Shown piece by piece: positions 1 through 9,910 of a stretch of DNA of 64,000 nt (position 1 is the first letter of the stretch; each line of letters opens with the position of its first letter). Below the pieces are notes generated by a model. It had not been told where the DNA came from. It saw only the letters and a list, made by a program, of their open reading frames with translations, and made no database searches. The DNA comes from Amphiura filiformis (Eukaryota > Echinodermata > Ophiuroidea > Amphilepidida > Amphiuridae): positions 12,027,701 to 12,091,700 of the forward strand of contig NC_092631.1 of NCBI RefSeq assembly GCF_039555335.1. Reading direction: 5' to 3'. The position numbers were made by a program, and so were the translations under genes.

Positions 1-860
1 GTCACTGGACATTGCAATTTCTGTACTTTCTGTGTGTGGATTTTGTCAGTGTAGAAAAACTTCAAACATTATTTTAGACAGCATGTTAGTTTTCACTTAT
101 GAACACGCTATTGTCAATTAAGGCGAGTTAAGATGGCAAGGGCTATATATTTTGTCTAGTTTTAGACTAATGTGTACTTCATTAATCTTATGGGAAGTGA
201 GTTGAAGAAGCCATGAATTGCATTTATATTTCCATAGGTCATGCATGCAGTTCATGATTTAAAGCCAATAATAATCAAAACAAAAGTATTGGCCATTATT
301 TTTCCCTCTTCGAAGAAGGATCATGCACATGGGGCGGAAATGACTATCGCTAATAGCTATGACTACGACTATTTTCAGCTTAAACTATGATCAGCTTGTA
401 ATAGGTGAGAATTCGGTTTTTGTTACTGCGCGAGTCAATAAAGTTGCGACTTACGCCCACGTAAATTCACAAAAGCGTGTGTCAGTCAGGCAACACACAA
501 TGCGCATTCTATTCTATATCAATGCACGGTGTTATGAGTCCCGTCTAGTATGAGCTGATCAGAGTATATTTGTGCAACTCTATTGTATACAATAAGGATA
601 CAAGTCATGTATGAACTGAGAAATACTTTGCAATGATTTAACCTGATTATGGTAAAGAAATCTAGAGACTATTAATTATTCCACACCTGTGACGTTTCTG
701 GAAAATAAATGTTACTTTTATAAGATTTAGTCACATTTTAGTCCAGCACTTAACTTAATCTGTGTGACAAATACCAAAACACATAACACTTTGCTGGGAC
801 CTGGGAGAGTATCAAGGGTGAAAATAAGAGAGCTTGAACCATAGGCTACTTTGGCAAAAG
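1..860. other. No gene seen
   Basis: AT-rich sequence with scattered stops in all frames and only short open stretches. None resembles a known protein, and no RNA gene or clear repeat is visible. Confidence 0.5.
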
Positions 861-865
861 AAAAA

Positions 866-1185
866 AAAGTGGCCCCTGGTTCACCAAGATTTGGAGTGAA
901 CCAGGGGCCACTTTGGATGAACCAGGGGTCACAGACCTTGGGTGAAAATAAAGAGTGATGGATCAGGGGCTACATTTACATACAAATGGCCCCTTCATAG
1001 AATTTAACTAGGAATTGGGGGCCATTTCCAATCAAGGGGCCAATAAAAATAAAGATGTGCTGGTGAGTTAAATAAGCACTAGTTGCTTTGAATTTGATAT
1101 TTTTGGATGACTATCCAGGGTGCAAGTTTGTGAGAAAAGTGTCCCCTGGTCAACTAAGATGGAACCAGGGGCCATTTCGGAGTTT
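866..1185. repeat. Palindromic CCAGGGGCCA repeats with a 19 bp hairpin
   Basis: Positions 866-884 and 896-914 form a perfect 19 bp inverted repeat (AAAGTGGCCCCTGGTTCAC) with an 11-base loop. The same word returns, diverged, near 920 (ACCAGGGGTCAC) and at 1137-1175, where a second imperfect hairpin forms. This suggests a small family of palindromic repeats or the ends of short inverted-repeat elements. No coding content is seen. Confidence 0.7.
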
Positions 1186-1364
1186 CTGGGGGCCAAATGG
1201 CTCCTGTCTTCCATTTATGTTTACCCTTGGAAAGTATACATAACCTTGACAGTTCAGACTCTGTAGATATAGCAAACTTGCGAAACTATATATTTCTTTG
1301 TTCGGATAATTTGATAATTGGAACATGGCTACATACTATCATCAAACTTGAAGACATCATGAGA

Positions 1365-1830
1365 ACAGCTTTAGAGGGGTTTGAAAGTGGAGTGAAGCTT
1401 ATTTGGAAAGGTTTGAAGGTGGAGAGAAGTTTGATGGTACAACAATCACTAACGCCACTTCAGGTTTGCTGACTTATTTGTAGCAGCCGAGGCAACTGAT
1501 TGATCTTTTGAAGCATGTCAAAGAGGCCAGTGAAGATATTAGGTAAATGTCTTATTTAAGATGGACCATAAGACGCTTATATCTACATGCAATCATGTTT
1601 GCCATTGCCAGTTATGGATGTGAGTGTTCAGTCTTATGACATGCTTCTGAGATGTGGTGCTACACAAGAGGCTTCTGCAAGTGACATGGAAAGACAGGAA
1701 AACAAATATCTAGATCTTAGACAAAATAGGTACATGTTAACCATCAGAAATGGCATTTAATATGGAGAGAAAGCTCAAATACTTCAGCCATATTGTCAGG
1801 AAACATGGAGTAGAAAAACAGAATTGTTTC
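1365..1830 (+). pseudogene. Decayed LINE reverse-transcriptase fragment (RTE/BovB-like)
   Basis: The stretch from about 1365 matches, base by base with many changes, the better preserved LINE fragment at 14.8-14.95 kb; both carry LEGFE-type residues followed by a leucine-rich block ending near an EAGE/EASE motif. Further on, about 1620-1800 encodes broken pieces resembling the C-terminal part of such elements, of the form YGCE, EMWCY..LL and LKYFGHIVRKHG. Stops and frame changes are frequent, so it is dead. RTE/BovB-like is a best guess for the family. Confidence 0.6.
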
Positions 1831-3026
1831 ACATACTAACTATAACTTAAGTTTAATACCATGTTACTCAAAAGACTGACATGTAAATTTCACCAAAATT
1901 AAGTGTCTTCTTCATAAAAAATACCCCCTGTTGAGAAAATTTAATTTAGCAATATCTTTGGAGTAAACATTGTTTAACTTGAAAGTTGAACTTTCATACC
2001 TATGTGACTGTGTATTTGTTATAAATATGCAGTTCGTATGCCTTCCGATAGGAATGCGACGAACATCATTTGAACTAATGCCTATCGATTATTATCTCCC
2101 GCTCTTTTCCAGCGTGTGTCGTGCTAGTATTATCGATTCTGGCCAGATGCATGTTGGGTGTTTTCAACGTTTATGTGCACTGGCTACTCTGGGAAAAGAT
2201 TAAAAAAATTTCATTGTTTAACATGGTATTGAACTTGTTCCTCTGTCTTGCATTAAATAGATCAGTTCAATTTGCCCGAGGTTCTCTTGCCTTAGAGGAT
2301 TCGGAATTTATATACATAACATCCCTGACTGTTACTAAAAAGTTAAAAAAAAAAAAAAAGTCTTTTTCCCCCGCCCCCCCGGCAGCTACGCCACTGTGTA
2401 TTATTTGTCTGAATCCCCATTAGTAGATGAACAATTTGTATCAACTAACAAAATTGGAGCAACTTTAATTTTGACCCCTGTACAAATTGGAAATTTACCC
2501 TTGACCTATTTGCGGGCTTTGCGGCACCAATGATTTGAGACAAAAATGACATATTTGGGATTCTTTGGGCCTAGATAAATAATTTGATGTACTTTGAACT
2601 GATCATATTGAATGCTTCCAATTTTTGGCCCCAGCATAATCCTTCAGGTTAATTTATTTAAAAATGCCCAAGGGTGCCACAGTCCACGGTGGCACCCGCT
2701 CATTCTTTCATTTCAAAATGGTGGAAAATATAAGATATGAGATGAATTACCAAAAATCATCAAATTTAGGGGCTGTGTGCAATAATTATCAGCTAGGATC
2801 CTAATTTGCAAACCTCAGATAGATATATATTGCGAATGCAGCAAGCAGGAAAACTTGCATATGGGGGGAAAATTGCAACGGAAAGTTAAATTTGACACTT
2901 TTCTCAAAAACTCATTTCCTTTATGAAAATGTATAATTTTATGTACTTATCTAACACAAAACAATGTCGAAAATTTCCCACTCTGAGTGATCCTGTGTGC
3001 CTGCTTTAACATTTCCTTACTGTTTT
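1831..3026. other. No gene; low-complexity A/C tract and a hAT-like end
   Basis: No convincing gene is seen. At about 2345-2400 an A-run, a pyrimidine/C run and GCTACGCCACTG lie together. CAGTGGCGTAG and its complement resemble hAT-type terminal repeats, and the same word ends occur near 8920 and 51990, so this may be one end of a decayed element. The rest is AT-rich and featureless. Confidence 0.4.
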
Positions 3027-3934
3027 CTTAAAGGGCAGGTCTATAGCAAAAACAAGTTTATCTCTATTCGAAGAGAATAATTATTACACATTACAAGTTG
3101 ACACTTGTTGCAATTTTTTGTGCGTATTTCTCCTGAAAAAGGAGAAATTGTGTGGGTAAAGTTCAGCCTCAGACGTGTTCTTCCCCGCTTGAAGCGTGTG
3201 TTCTCCCCGCCTGACTGATGACGAGGTAAATGAAGCGGACACTTTATCGTGCTCTCATCATACAATCACAATCACTTTGACATTAGCAACAATGAGTTGT
3301 ACTATCACTTACCATAACAATGCTGCATAACAATATGCACGCTTATTGTTCTCTTTCGGGAACAAATCCCACACAGTAATTGTTACTATGCGCTTGCTTT
3401 GTAATATTTCATCCAACTGAAACTATAGCATTGCAATAATACAGGGAAATCAGATACATGAGTTTGTGGACTAACACGGTTTATATGCTAGTCTCAGATG
3501 AAATTCTAAGCTCAAATTATGTATTTATTTTTTAGGCCTAACATTTCTTATGATATTGATATACATGAATTGTAATATCACAATTGTCTCATATATAAAA
3601 AAGAAGCGGCTGTTTTATCCATATGTTTAAAAACCATGAAATTTGTAATACTTAATTTGGATTTTTTTCTGTGAACAGCAACAGTATACGTTTTGTCCAT
3701 TGAGAGCGTTTATAGTCCCTTTTCTCACAGCGGGCACATCTCATTTCATGACGTCACCGGTTTTCTAGGCTAAATCTGTCTCGTTCGAAGGAACTCACTG
3801 CTTAAGTTGGTTTTTGAGGAATATCAATTTTAAACGTCTATTTTCTCAACAAAAAAGGAGTCATTTTCATTGTCCTCATAATATTAGCTTGCCAATGATA
3901 TGATGTTGTTTTTGCTATAGACCTGCCCTTTAAG
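3027..3934. mobile_element. piggyBac-like MITE with perfect inverted termini and TTAA flanks
   Basis: The two ends form a perfect 29 bp inverted repeat. Its outer part reads C-TTAA-AGGGCAGGTCTATAGC and its mirror closes the element at 3934. Both termini are bounded by TTAA, the target used by piggyBac transposases. The interior of about 900 bp has no transposase reading frame, so the element would need a transposase supplied in trans. The perfect termini suggest fairly recent activity. A second element with related TTAA-GGGCAG ends lies at 12354-13458. The piggyBac assignment rests on the TTAA and the end sequence only. Confidence 0.75.
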
Positions 3935-4559
3935 CCTTCTTAGAGTGTTTTATTTAAGGGTAGACGAGGTATTGTTGGTCGATATCTAGATCAATATATT
4001 ATTGAAAAATAACACCTTGATGTTTTGCAAAAGTTCATTCTACAAATCGTATACTTTGCAAACTTGCTTAATTTATTGTTGTTAACAAGTTATGTACGTT
4101 TTACAAAAGCGTTGTTTCAGCCCTCTTCAGTATATCTGTGATATTTTAATTCTTCTACACGCTCGCTATGAATTGAGCAATGCAGTGTTTGCCAAAGCTC
4201 ACTACCATTTGTAAGATGCTGTGAACTACCAAATCACAACAGTTTAAAATAGTTAATAACCTTAAAAGGCACCCCATGAATGTGTGCCAAAAATTGCTGC
4301 CCCCTTTCAGCTGGCCAAAAAATCCTTGCCCCTCCCAATTTTACCTTTCCCAGGGCACATAATTATTGCACAGCCCCTTAGATATTATCTAGAAAATCAG
4401 CCGTATAATTTGGATATTTGTGGGATAGGCTTTTACGACAGGAATTCATAACAATTAGTGGGTTTTTAGCGGGTTCGCCGTCGGACAAGTTTAGAACTGT
4501 CAAGCTTTCGTCAGGAGTAGCTCCGACTTCTTCAAGACAAAGTACCTAAGAATGAGACA
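3935..4559. other. No gene; dispersed repeat fragment at 4260-4385
   Basis: AT-rich and non-coding. About 4260-4385 (ending in ATAATTATTGCACAGCCCC) belongs to a dispersed family also seen, in either orientation, at 39.75-40.1, 40.75-40.9, 43.25-43.4 and 60.13-60.31 kb. Confidence 0.5.
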
Positions 4560-4990
4560 TGTAGACCGCCCCTTGTCTACTGATGACTCTGAAAAGAGTC
4601 GTTCACTGAAGACTGCCCTTTATCAACAGAGAACAAGCAGATCTCGCCTATTTGCTAATATAAAGGCTTTGGTTGCTCTGAAAAGAGCCTTTCACTGAAG
4701 ACTGCCCCTTGTCTACAGAGAACTAGCAGATCTCGCCTATCTGCTAATATAAAGGTTTTGGTGGCTCTGAAAAGAGCCGTTTGCTGAAGACTGCCCTTGT
4801 CTACAGAAACAAGCAGATCTCGCCTATCTGCTGAATTTGTAAGTTTTGGTGGCTCTGAAAAGAGCCGTTTGCTGAAGACTGCCCCTTGTCTACAGAAAAC
4901 AAGCAGACCTCGCCTATCTGCTAAATTAAAGGTTTGTTGGCTCTGAGGAAGAGCTGTTCAATGAAGACTGCCCCTTGTCAACAGAGGAGA
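4560..4990 (-). repeat. Tandem array, about 88 bp units, each with a histone-mRNA-type 3' stem-loop
   Basis: Five hairpins recur at 4585-4600, 4674-4689, 4763-4778, 4851-4866 and 4939-4955, spaced 88-89 bp. On the minus strand the third and fourth read GGCTCTTTTCAGAGCC, flanked 5' by AAAC and 3' by ACCA. This matches the metazoan stem-loop that ends replication-dependent histone mRNAs and is bound by SLBP, flanks included. The first copy has GAC/GTC in place of GGC/GCC, a compensated change that keeps the stem; the second and fifth are imperfect. Between hairpins the units share CAGATCTCGCCTATCTGCT and GAAGACTGCCCCTTGTC. No histone reading frame and no clear purine-rich downstream element is seen nearby. 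It could be a minisatellite seeded by a histone 3' end, or part of a mobile element. Confidence 0.8.
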
Positions 4991-6178
4991 TGTAGACTGC
5001 ATATACTGTAATAGGCTTTATACCAGGAACCGTTTGGCCACTCATGGACCGATTGTTTGGATATTATCTAAAATATCCAATATATCTCACTAGTTAATTT
5101 CATTCAAATCTGATACATGTACATTATATATCAGTTATTTTAGTTATCTTATCTGATAAATTTGAGTCCGAATTATCCAAATATCAGATAATTTATATCA
5201 CCTAACTTTTTTTATCTGAATTGTGCAAAATATAAGGAAAATGATCCAAATTAACACAATAGATATCCTAAATATCCCGATATTATAGATAACGAGTCAA
5301 ATTCTTATATTTCTGATATTTAAATTTAATGATGTGATATTTATCCAAATTCAGATCATTTAGAATTCAGATATCCAAATTATATTTAGGATAATTTTGG
5401 TATTATCCAAATTATAACTGTTTTACTTTGAAAATGGTGAAAATATTGGATATTCCAAATTATTTAAAATATGAGTACTTTGGGTACATTTCATGTACAA
5501 ATAGAGAGCTCCCTCCTCTAAAAATCCCAACAAGAATTGATAGTACATTGTATGTGCCCTTATTTGCTGGTGGGATTTTTATGGGAGGGCCATTAGGTGA
5601 ACGTTTACGGTATGTAATTATCTAACTTGAAAATATTAGATCCATTAGATTTTCTGAAAAGGGCAAAATCGTGAGGGAACATTTAATAACTTTTTGGGAA
5701 AACAGACAGACAGTTCTAGACAACAGGTAGGTTCATTTCTTTCTTGTTTATTAAATAAGCATGTTTATTTCTTCATTTCTTTCATAATTAATGGTCACTC
5801 TTTCATAACTTAAGTTGAAAATTTGGAAAATCATCTTTTGTGTGAATCATGTTTATCAATAATTTATGGCATTTAAACAAAAAACAATGAAACCGTTTTA
5901 TGTACTTACGAGCACGCGTCCCACACGTGCAGTTATACTGAGCTACAATAGTATACATATGTAACTTGCACAAAGAGTATTTACCCACACTACATTTGGA
6001 AACTGAAATGGCAAAAAGACATCCAATTTTATTCTTCAAATTTGAATGCGTTGTTTATCTTGCACTCAAAATCATGCATCAGGAAGTGGCAGCGACAAGC
6101 GCAGAAACTTCCACTGATAGTAAAGACTTGCTTTTGATGTGGGTTCAACTTAGATGAGCCCAGGGGGCTAGTAAAGTC
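4991..6178. other. AT-rich, ATCCAAAT/ATCTGATA-rich, non-coding
   Basis: From about 5040 to 5460 words such as ATCCAAATTA and CAGATAATT recur in both orientations, suggesting a worn palindromic AT-rich element. The remainder to 6178 holds nothing I recognise. Confidence 0.4.
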
Positions 6179-6331
6179 CAGGGATGCAAGTTTTTCTGCT
6201 TTTGCAGTAATTCCTGCTTTCCTGAAGTCCAAATTCCCGCACTTTTCATTATTTTCAGCCCGTTTTGGAGGCTTTTGGCCCAGATTCACACACTTTTCAG
6301 GTTTTTCCCTTAAGGTCAGCTTGCATTCCTG
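6179..6331. mobile_element. Short hAT-like MITE
   Basis: The ends are CAGGGATGCAAG (6179-6190) and the inverse CTTGCATTCCTG (6320-6331), an 11/12 match. AAAGTC lies immediately outside both ends (6173-6178 and 6332-6337) and may be part of a target-site duplication. The 153 bp body has no coding capacity. CAG-initial ends of this kind are typical of hAT derivatives; the superfamily call is tentative. Confidence 0.6.
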
Positions 6332-7161
6332 AAAGTCGAATGACTAATCCTATTTCTCTAATATGTTAACAATGCATACCGGTATCCAAACTTTAAACAA
6401 AATCTGTTAATAGTAAGCTTTCCAAAATGAATTGAGTTTGTCACGATAGAGCGATGTGATAGCAAAGGTTTCCTTTGGCTCAGAATAAAACTCACTAAAA
6501 TAGACTCCTTAGACCTTTACCTACATGCATTGTGAATTTTCTTCAGAATTGTCAGAAAAAGGTGGCTGCATCATATTTGATCCTGTGGCCTTAACAGTGT
6601 TTTTCATTTATAGATTCCATGTTATATTGGACCATTGGGAAATTAAAAGGACCTCAATCAAATTCAAATGAAAAAAACCCTTGAAATATTGCTCATCAAT
6701 TTTTACGTGAATTGTGTCTCCAATTGAAATTCTTGGTCAGAGATCTCCTTTGACTTCTTACCGACAAACAATATTACTTGGCTTGTTACCCTGGTTTATA
6801 GCCAAGATCATTGGAGACATTGAAATGATAGCAATAAGCTTTAGGTTAGTCCCACCAATAGGACCTTATTATTCTTAGTTATCAGACTATAGCATTAACA
6901 TGCAAGACTATGATCACAATCTCACATGGCGCACGAAATATAAATTGTGAAAGCCATTGAAGTGACTGCCACCGAGAAGTACAACCTTATTTTTGTTAAT
7001 TACCAGAATATACTCGGTCAAGACTATGATCACTATTTCACATGGCGCAACAAAGACCGTAAGACGAATCGTAAAAGTCCAGTGACCGCACTGCACAATT
7101 TTGGCCAGGGTGGTTATCAGTGGACTTTGGCCATAGGCATAGATTCCACTTTTGCACCATA
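6332..7161. repeat. Non-coding; imperfect duplication at 6905-7055
   Basis: GACTATGATCAC followed by a TCACATGGCGCA word occurs near 6907 and again near 7021, an imperfect tandem duplication of about 115 bp. A related copy lies at 26.15-26.2 kb. No gene is seen. Confidence 0.45.
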
Positions 7162-8778
7162 CAGGGTGTCCCAGAAAAAATTACCGGGCGAATGAATTTG
7201 GACGAAAGTCGAGAAATAGACATCCAAATCCAAAAATCTAAACATCAGCGTGTAGCCCATTTTATTCTGCATCTTATACGCCAATTTTACTGGAATCGGT
7301 TGCCTGATCGGGAAGAAATGAGCGATTACATAATGCATACGTCAATTCACTTCATTCCAAGTTTGAAAGAAAGATTATTCAACACAATGTGGTTAACTAA
7401 TGGTTAACTGTCAACGGGCTTCATATTTTGTTCTGTGAAATCCTTTTCGTTCTTTTTAAACAATGTTTCTTGCAAAACATTTAATAAGGTTTTGTTTCAA
7501 ATATTAAAACCTGCACGATATTGAAAATGAAAACTTGCATGTAAGATGATGCTCGGTACTTGTAAATATATTTTTTCGTTGATGTTGATATAAATGTTGC
7601 ATAAAGAATTATTGCATAACGAATTCCAGTTGGCTTAAAACATTTCTCACACACATTAAGGGCTGGGGTATGAACGTTTGGACAGTATTTATTTTGGGAC
7701 ATTAGAGCACATCAGACATATAGAATTGCATTCTGAATACGAAGAAAGTCATTCTGATATCAAATAATTTTGATTTTTTGAAATTCGCAATGTAATACAC
7801 ATTTTATGGCAAATCATTAAAAATTGATATTTTTGATATTTAACAGTACTTGAAGTAAACTTTATAAAACACCAAAAAAAATTAGGTCTTTTTGGGAAAA
7901 AAATCCATATCTTCAATATGAAAGGTCAAAATTTTCAATTGACCGTCGGCATTTCCTCCCTGCTACATACACTTTAAGTATATATCATTAGATTTATAAA
8001 ATTTACTTCGAGGACTGCTATATATCAAAAATTTGAAAATATCAATTTTTATAATTTGTCATAAAATTTGTATTATATTGTGATTTTCAAAAATGAAAAT
8101 TATTTGATATCAGAAAGACATGCTTCAGATTCAGAATGCAATTCGATAGGTCTGAGGTGCTCTCATGTCCCACAAAAATACTGTCGAAACACAATAAAGG
8201 CTCATTTTAGATCCCTTAATGTTTTTGGAATATTTCCAAGAAATTGTAATGCAAAGTTTAAATATTTTAAAACTTCAACATTAATGTTGCTTGGTATCAA
8301 AAATCACACGTAAAGCTGTAAGCACTTGATCATTGTTATTCTTGGCTCAAAATGTTCTTTTGAAAGTTAAGATATAACATTACGAATTGAAGTTGGAAAG
8401 CTTCCAATTGCAGAAATCAAAGTTTTTTCGGACAAACAGTTACCCATCTTCAGTAAAAGCATCAATGACATAACACCGTCCGATTATAAACTATATAATG
8501 TGGGCTAAATTTAATGAGATACACAAACTTTAGGAAGCGGTGAGCGAGTATGAAAAACCGCCTGTTGATCAGATCAAACTTGGAATGAACTGAATTGATG
8601 CATGCATTATGTAATCGTTCATTTCTTCGCAACCAGTCAACCGAATCAAATAAAACTTGTGTATGTGATGCACAACAAAATAAGCTATGCGCTACATTTT
8701 AAATTTTATGATTCTGATGTCTATTTCTCGACTTACGTTCAATTTTATTCGCTCGGTAATTTTTTCTGGGACACCCTG
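7162..8778. mobile_element. Mariner-like non-autonomous element with long inverted arms
   Basis: Starts CAGGGTGTCCCAGAAAAA and ends with the inverse TTTTTCTGGGACACCCTG, with TA on both sides (7160-7161 and 8779-8780) as expected for Tc1/mariner insertions. Homology between the arms extends inward for roughly 220 bp with mismatches; GAAATAGACATC on the left mirrors GATGTCTATTTC on the right. No transposase is present. A second palindromic element at 7655-8221 occupies the centre, so this one is the older host. Confidence 0.7.
7655..8221. mobile_element. Nested foldback-type MITE inside the mariner-like element
   Basis: Arms of roughly 200 bp mirror each other. The left arm has GGACATTAGAGCACATCAGA, GAATTGCATTCTGAAT and GATATCAAATAATTTT; the right arm has their inverses (GTCCCACAAAAATACTGTCG, ATTCAGAATGCAATTCGATA, AAAATTATTTGATATC). 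Boundaries are estimated from CATTAAGGG and its mirror CCCTTAATG. No protein is encoded. Confidence 0.65.
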
Positions 8779-9640
8779 TATTTCATCATTTTAGCTTCAA
8801 TATGGCAAAAATTTCCGCACGCATTTGTACCATATAAACATATTTGGTCGCAAAAAGGTGCTGGATTCACTATACTTCAAGAAGTTTTTCCAACCCCATC
8901 CCCCCAATGTTAAAAAGAAATCTACGCCACTGACTTGAGAAAAAGCCATATTGTAACATTTGCTGAGGTAGACGCCCTCAATATTTTTCAAAATTCTTCT
9001 TTACATGATTTACTTTATGAAACTAACATACCCTGCAAAAATCAAGACTTCTTGAGATTTTGAAAAAAGTGCAGGAACCGTCATTTAATTATTACAATAG
9101 AAATATTAGTTGAATGTGTACGCGATATTCATAACACAGTACGTACATGGGTGCAGGATGGTCATACACACACCAAAGGAACATACCGTAGCATGACCGA
9201 CAGAGTGACATGAATTGGGGACTGGTAATAGCATTTTCTTTGCTTACCCGAGTTGTTCCGCTCAAAATTAAAAGGAGACATATCTGACAGTAAAAGGTAA
9301 CATTTTTTGGAAAAGAAATACTAATCTATTTGTATTGAAGTGTTACAATATGGCTTTAATCTTTCTTCAGCAATCAGAGTCTGAGTATTGTTTGGTAACT
9401 AAGACAAAAACAGGTCCTACTCAGCCAGACTACTTTAAGTGGCATAACTAAAGCAAGCCTAATTTGGAGCACATGTTATTTATCTAGCTCCACATTCCCC
9501 CAGCAGTAGTTTTTAGTATACCATCTTGCATGTTCCTTCCATCTGCATGTGCTGGGTGACTGACCTGCGGTAACCTGCTGCATGCAATTCCTGTTGTGAA
9601 CTGGAGCTTACCTGCTTGGTCACTTGCTTTATAGTCTATT
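8779..9640. repeat. Dispersed repeat fragment; no gene
   Basis: About 8960-9160, followed by related sequence at 9250-9345, matches segments at 40.11-40.34/40.62-40.74 kb and 45.97-46.15 kb and, inverted, 59.96-60.12 kb. Shared words include CATACCCTGCAAAAATCAAG and GCAGGAACCGT. TCTACGCCACTG at 8920-8932 is a hAT-like end. Nothing coding is seen. Confidence 0.5.
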
Positions 9641-9679
9641 AGTTTTTATCTGCTAATTGTGACTCTTTTACATGTACAT

Positions 9680-9685
9680 TTTAAT
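9680..9685 (-). promoter_or_regulatory. Candidate polyadenylation signal for PIGX
   Basis: ATTAAA on the minus strand about 76 bases past the PIGX stop codon. It is a common variant hexamer, and position is its only other support. Confidence 0.3.
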
Positions 9686-9760
9686 AGTTGTACAGTACTA
9701 GCTTGATGCTCCTCAAAAAGGAGGGATTTCAAAAGGATGACAAACCAAATCCAACCATCA

Positions 9761-9910
9761 TCAGGTGATTTTGCTTTTATGTGGTAAGTGCATATCCCAT
9801 AGCAACACAAGAACACCTGAAATCGTAGCTGCAAACGTCACAATGGAGATTATCACTGTGTCACTTTGCTGACCTACAGGAACTTGGAACTGAAGTTGCT
9901 TCCCATTATT
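9761..9910 (-). CDS. PIGX: PIGX last exon with transmembrane segment
   Basis: 150 bp starting after TTTTTTAAG and ending at TGA (9763-9761). Encodes NNGKQLQFQVPVGQ, then a hydrophobic stretch of about 21 residues (TVIISIVTFAATISGVLVLL), then a short basic tail ending KSKIT. The QVPVG block before a single C-terminal span is the typical PIG-X ending. Confidence 0.9.
   Translation of the reverse strand, partial: NNGKQLQFQVPVGQQSDTVIISIVTFAATISGVLVLLWDMHLPHKSKIT

Noticed and set aside
4487..4600. Hammerhead-ribozyme-like words: on the minus strand GAAGAAGTCGGAGC..CTGACGAAAG, and on the plus strand CTGATGA before the first hairpin
   Set aside because: The CUGANGA..GAAA core is incomplete in both places (UUGAAGA on the minus strand, no GAAA after the stem on the plus strand) and no matching cleavage-side stem could be paired.
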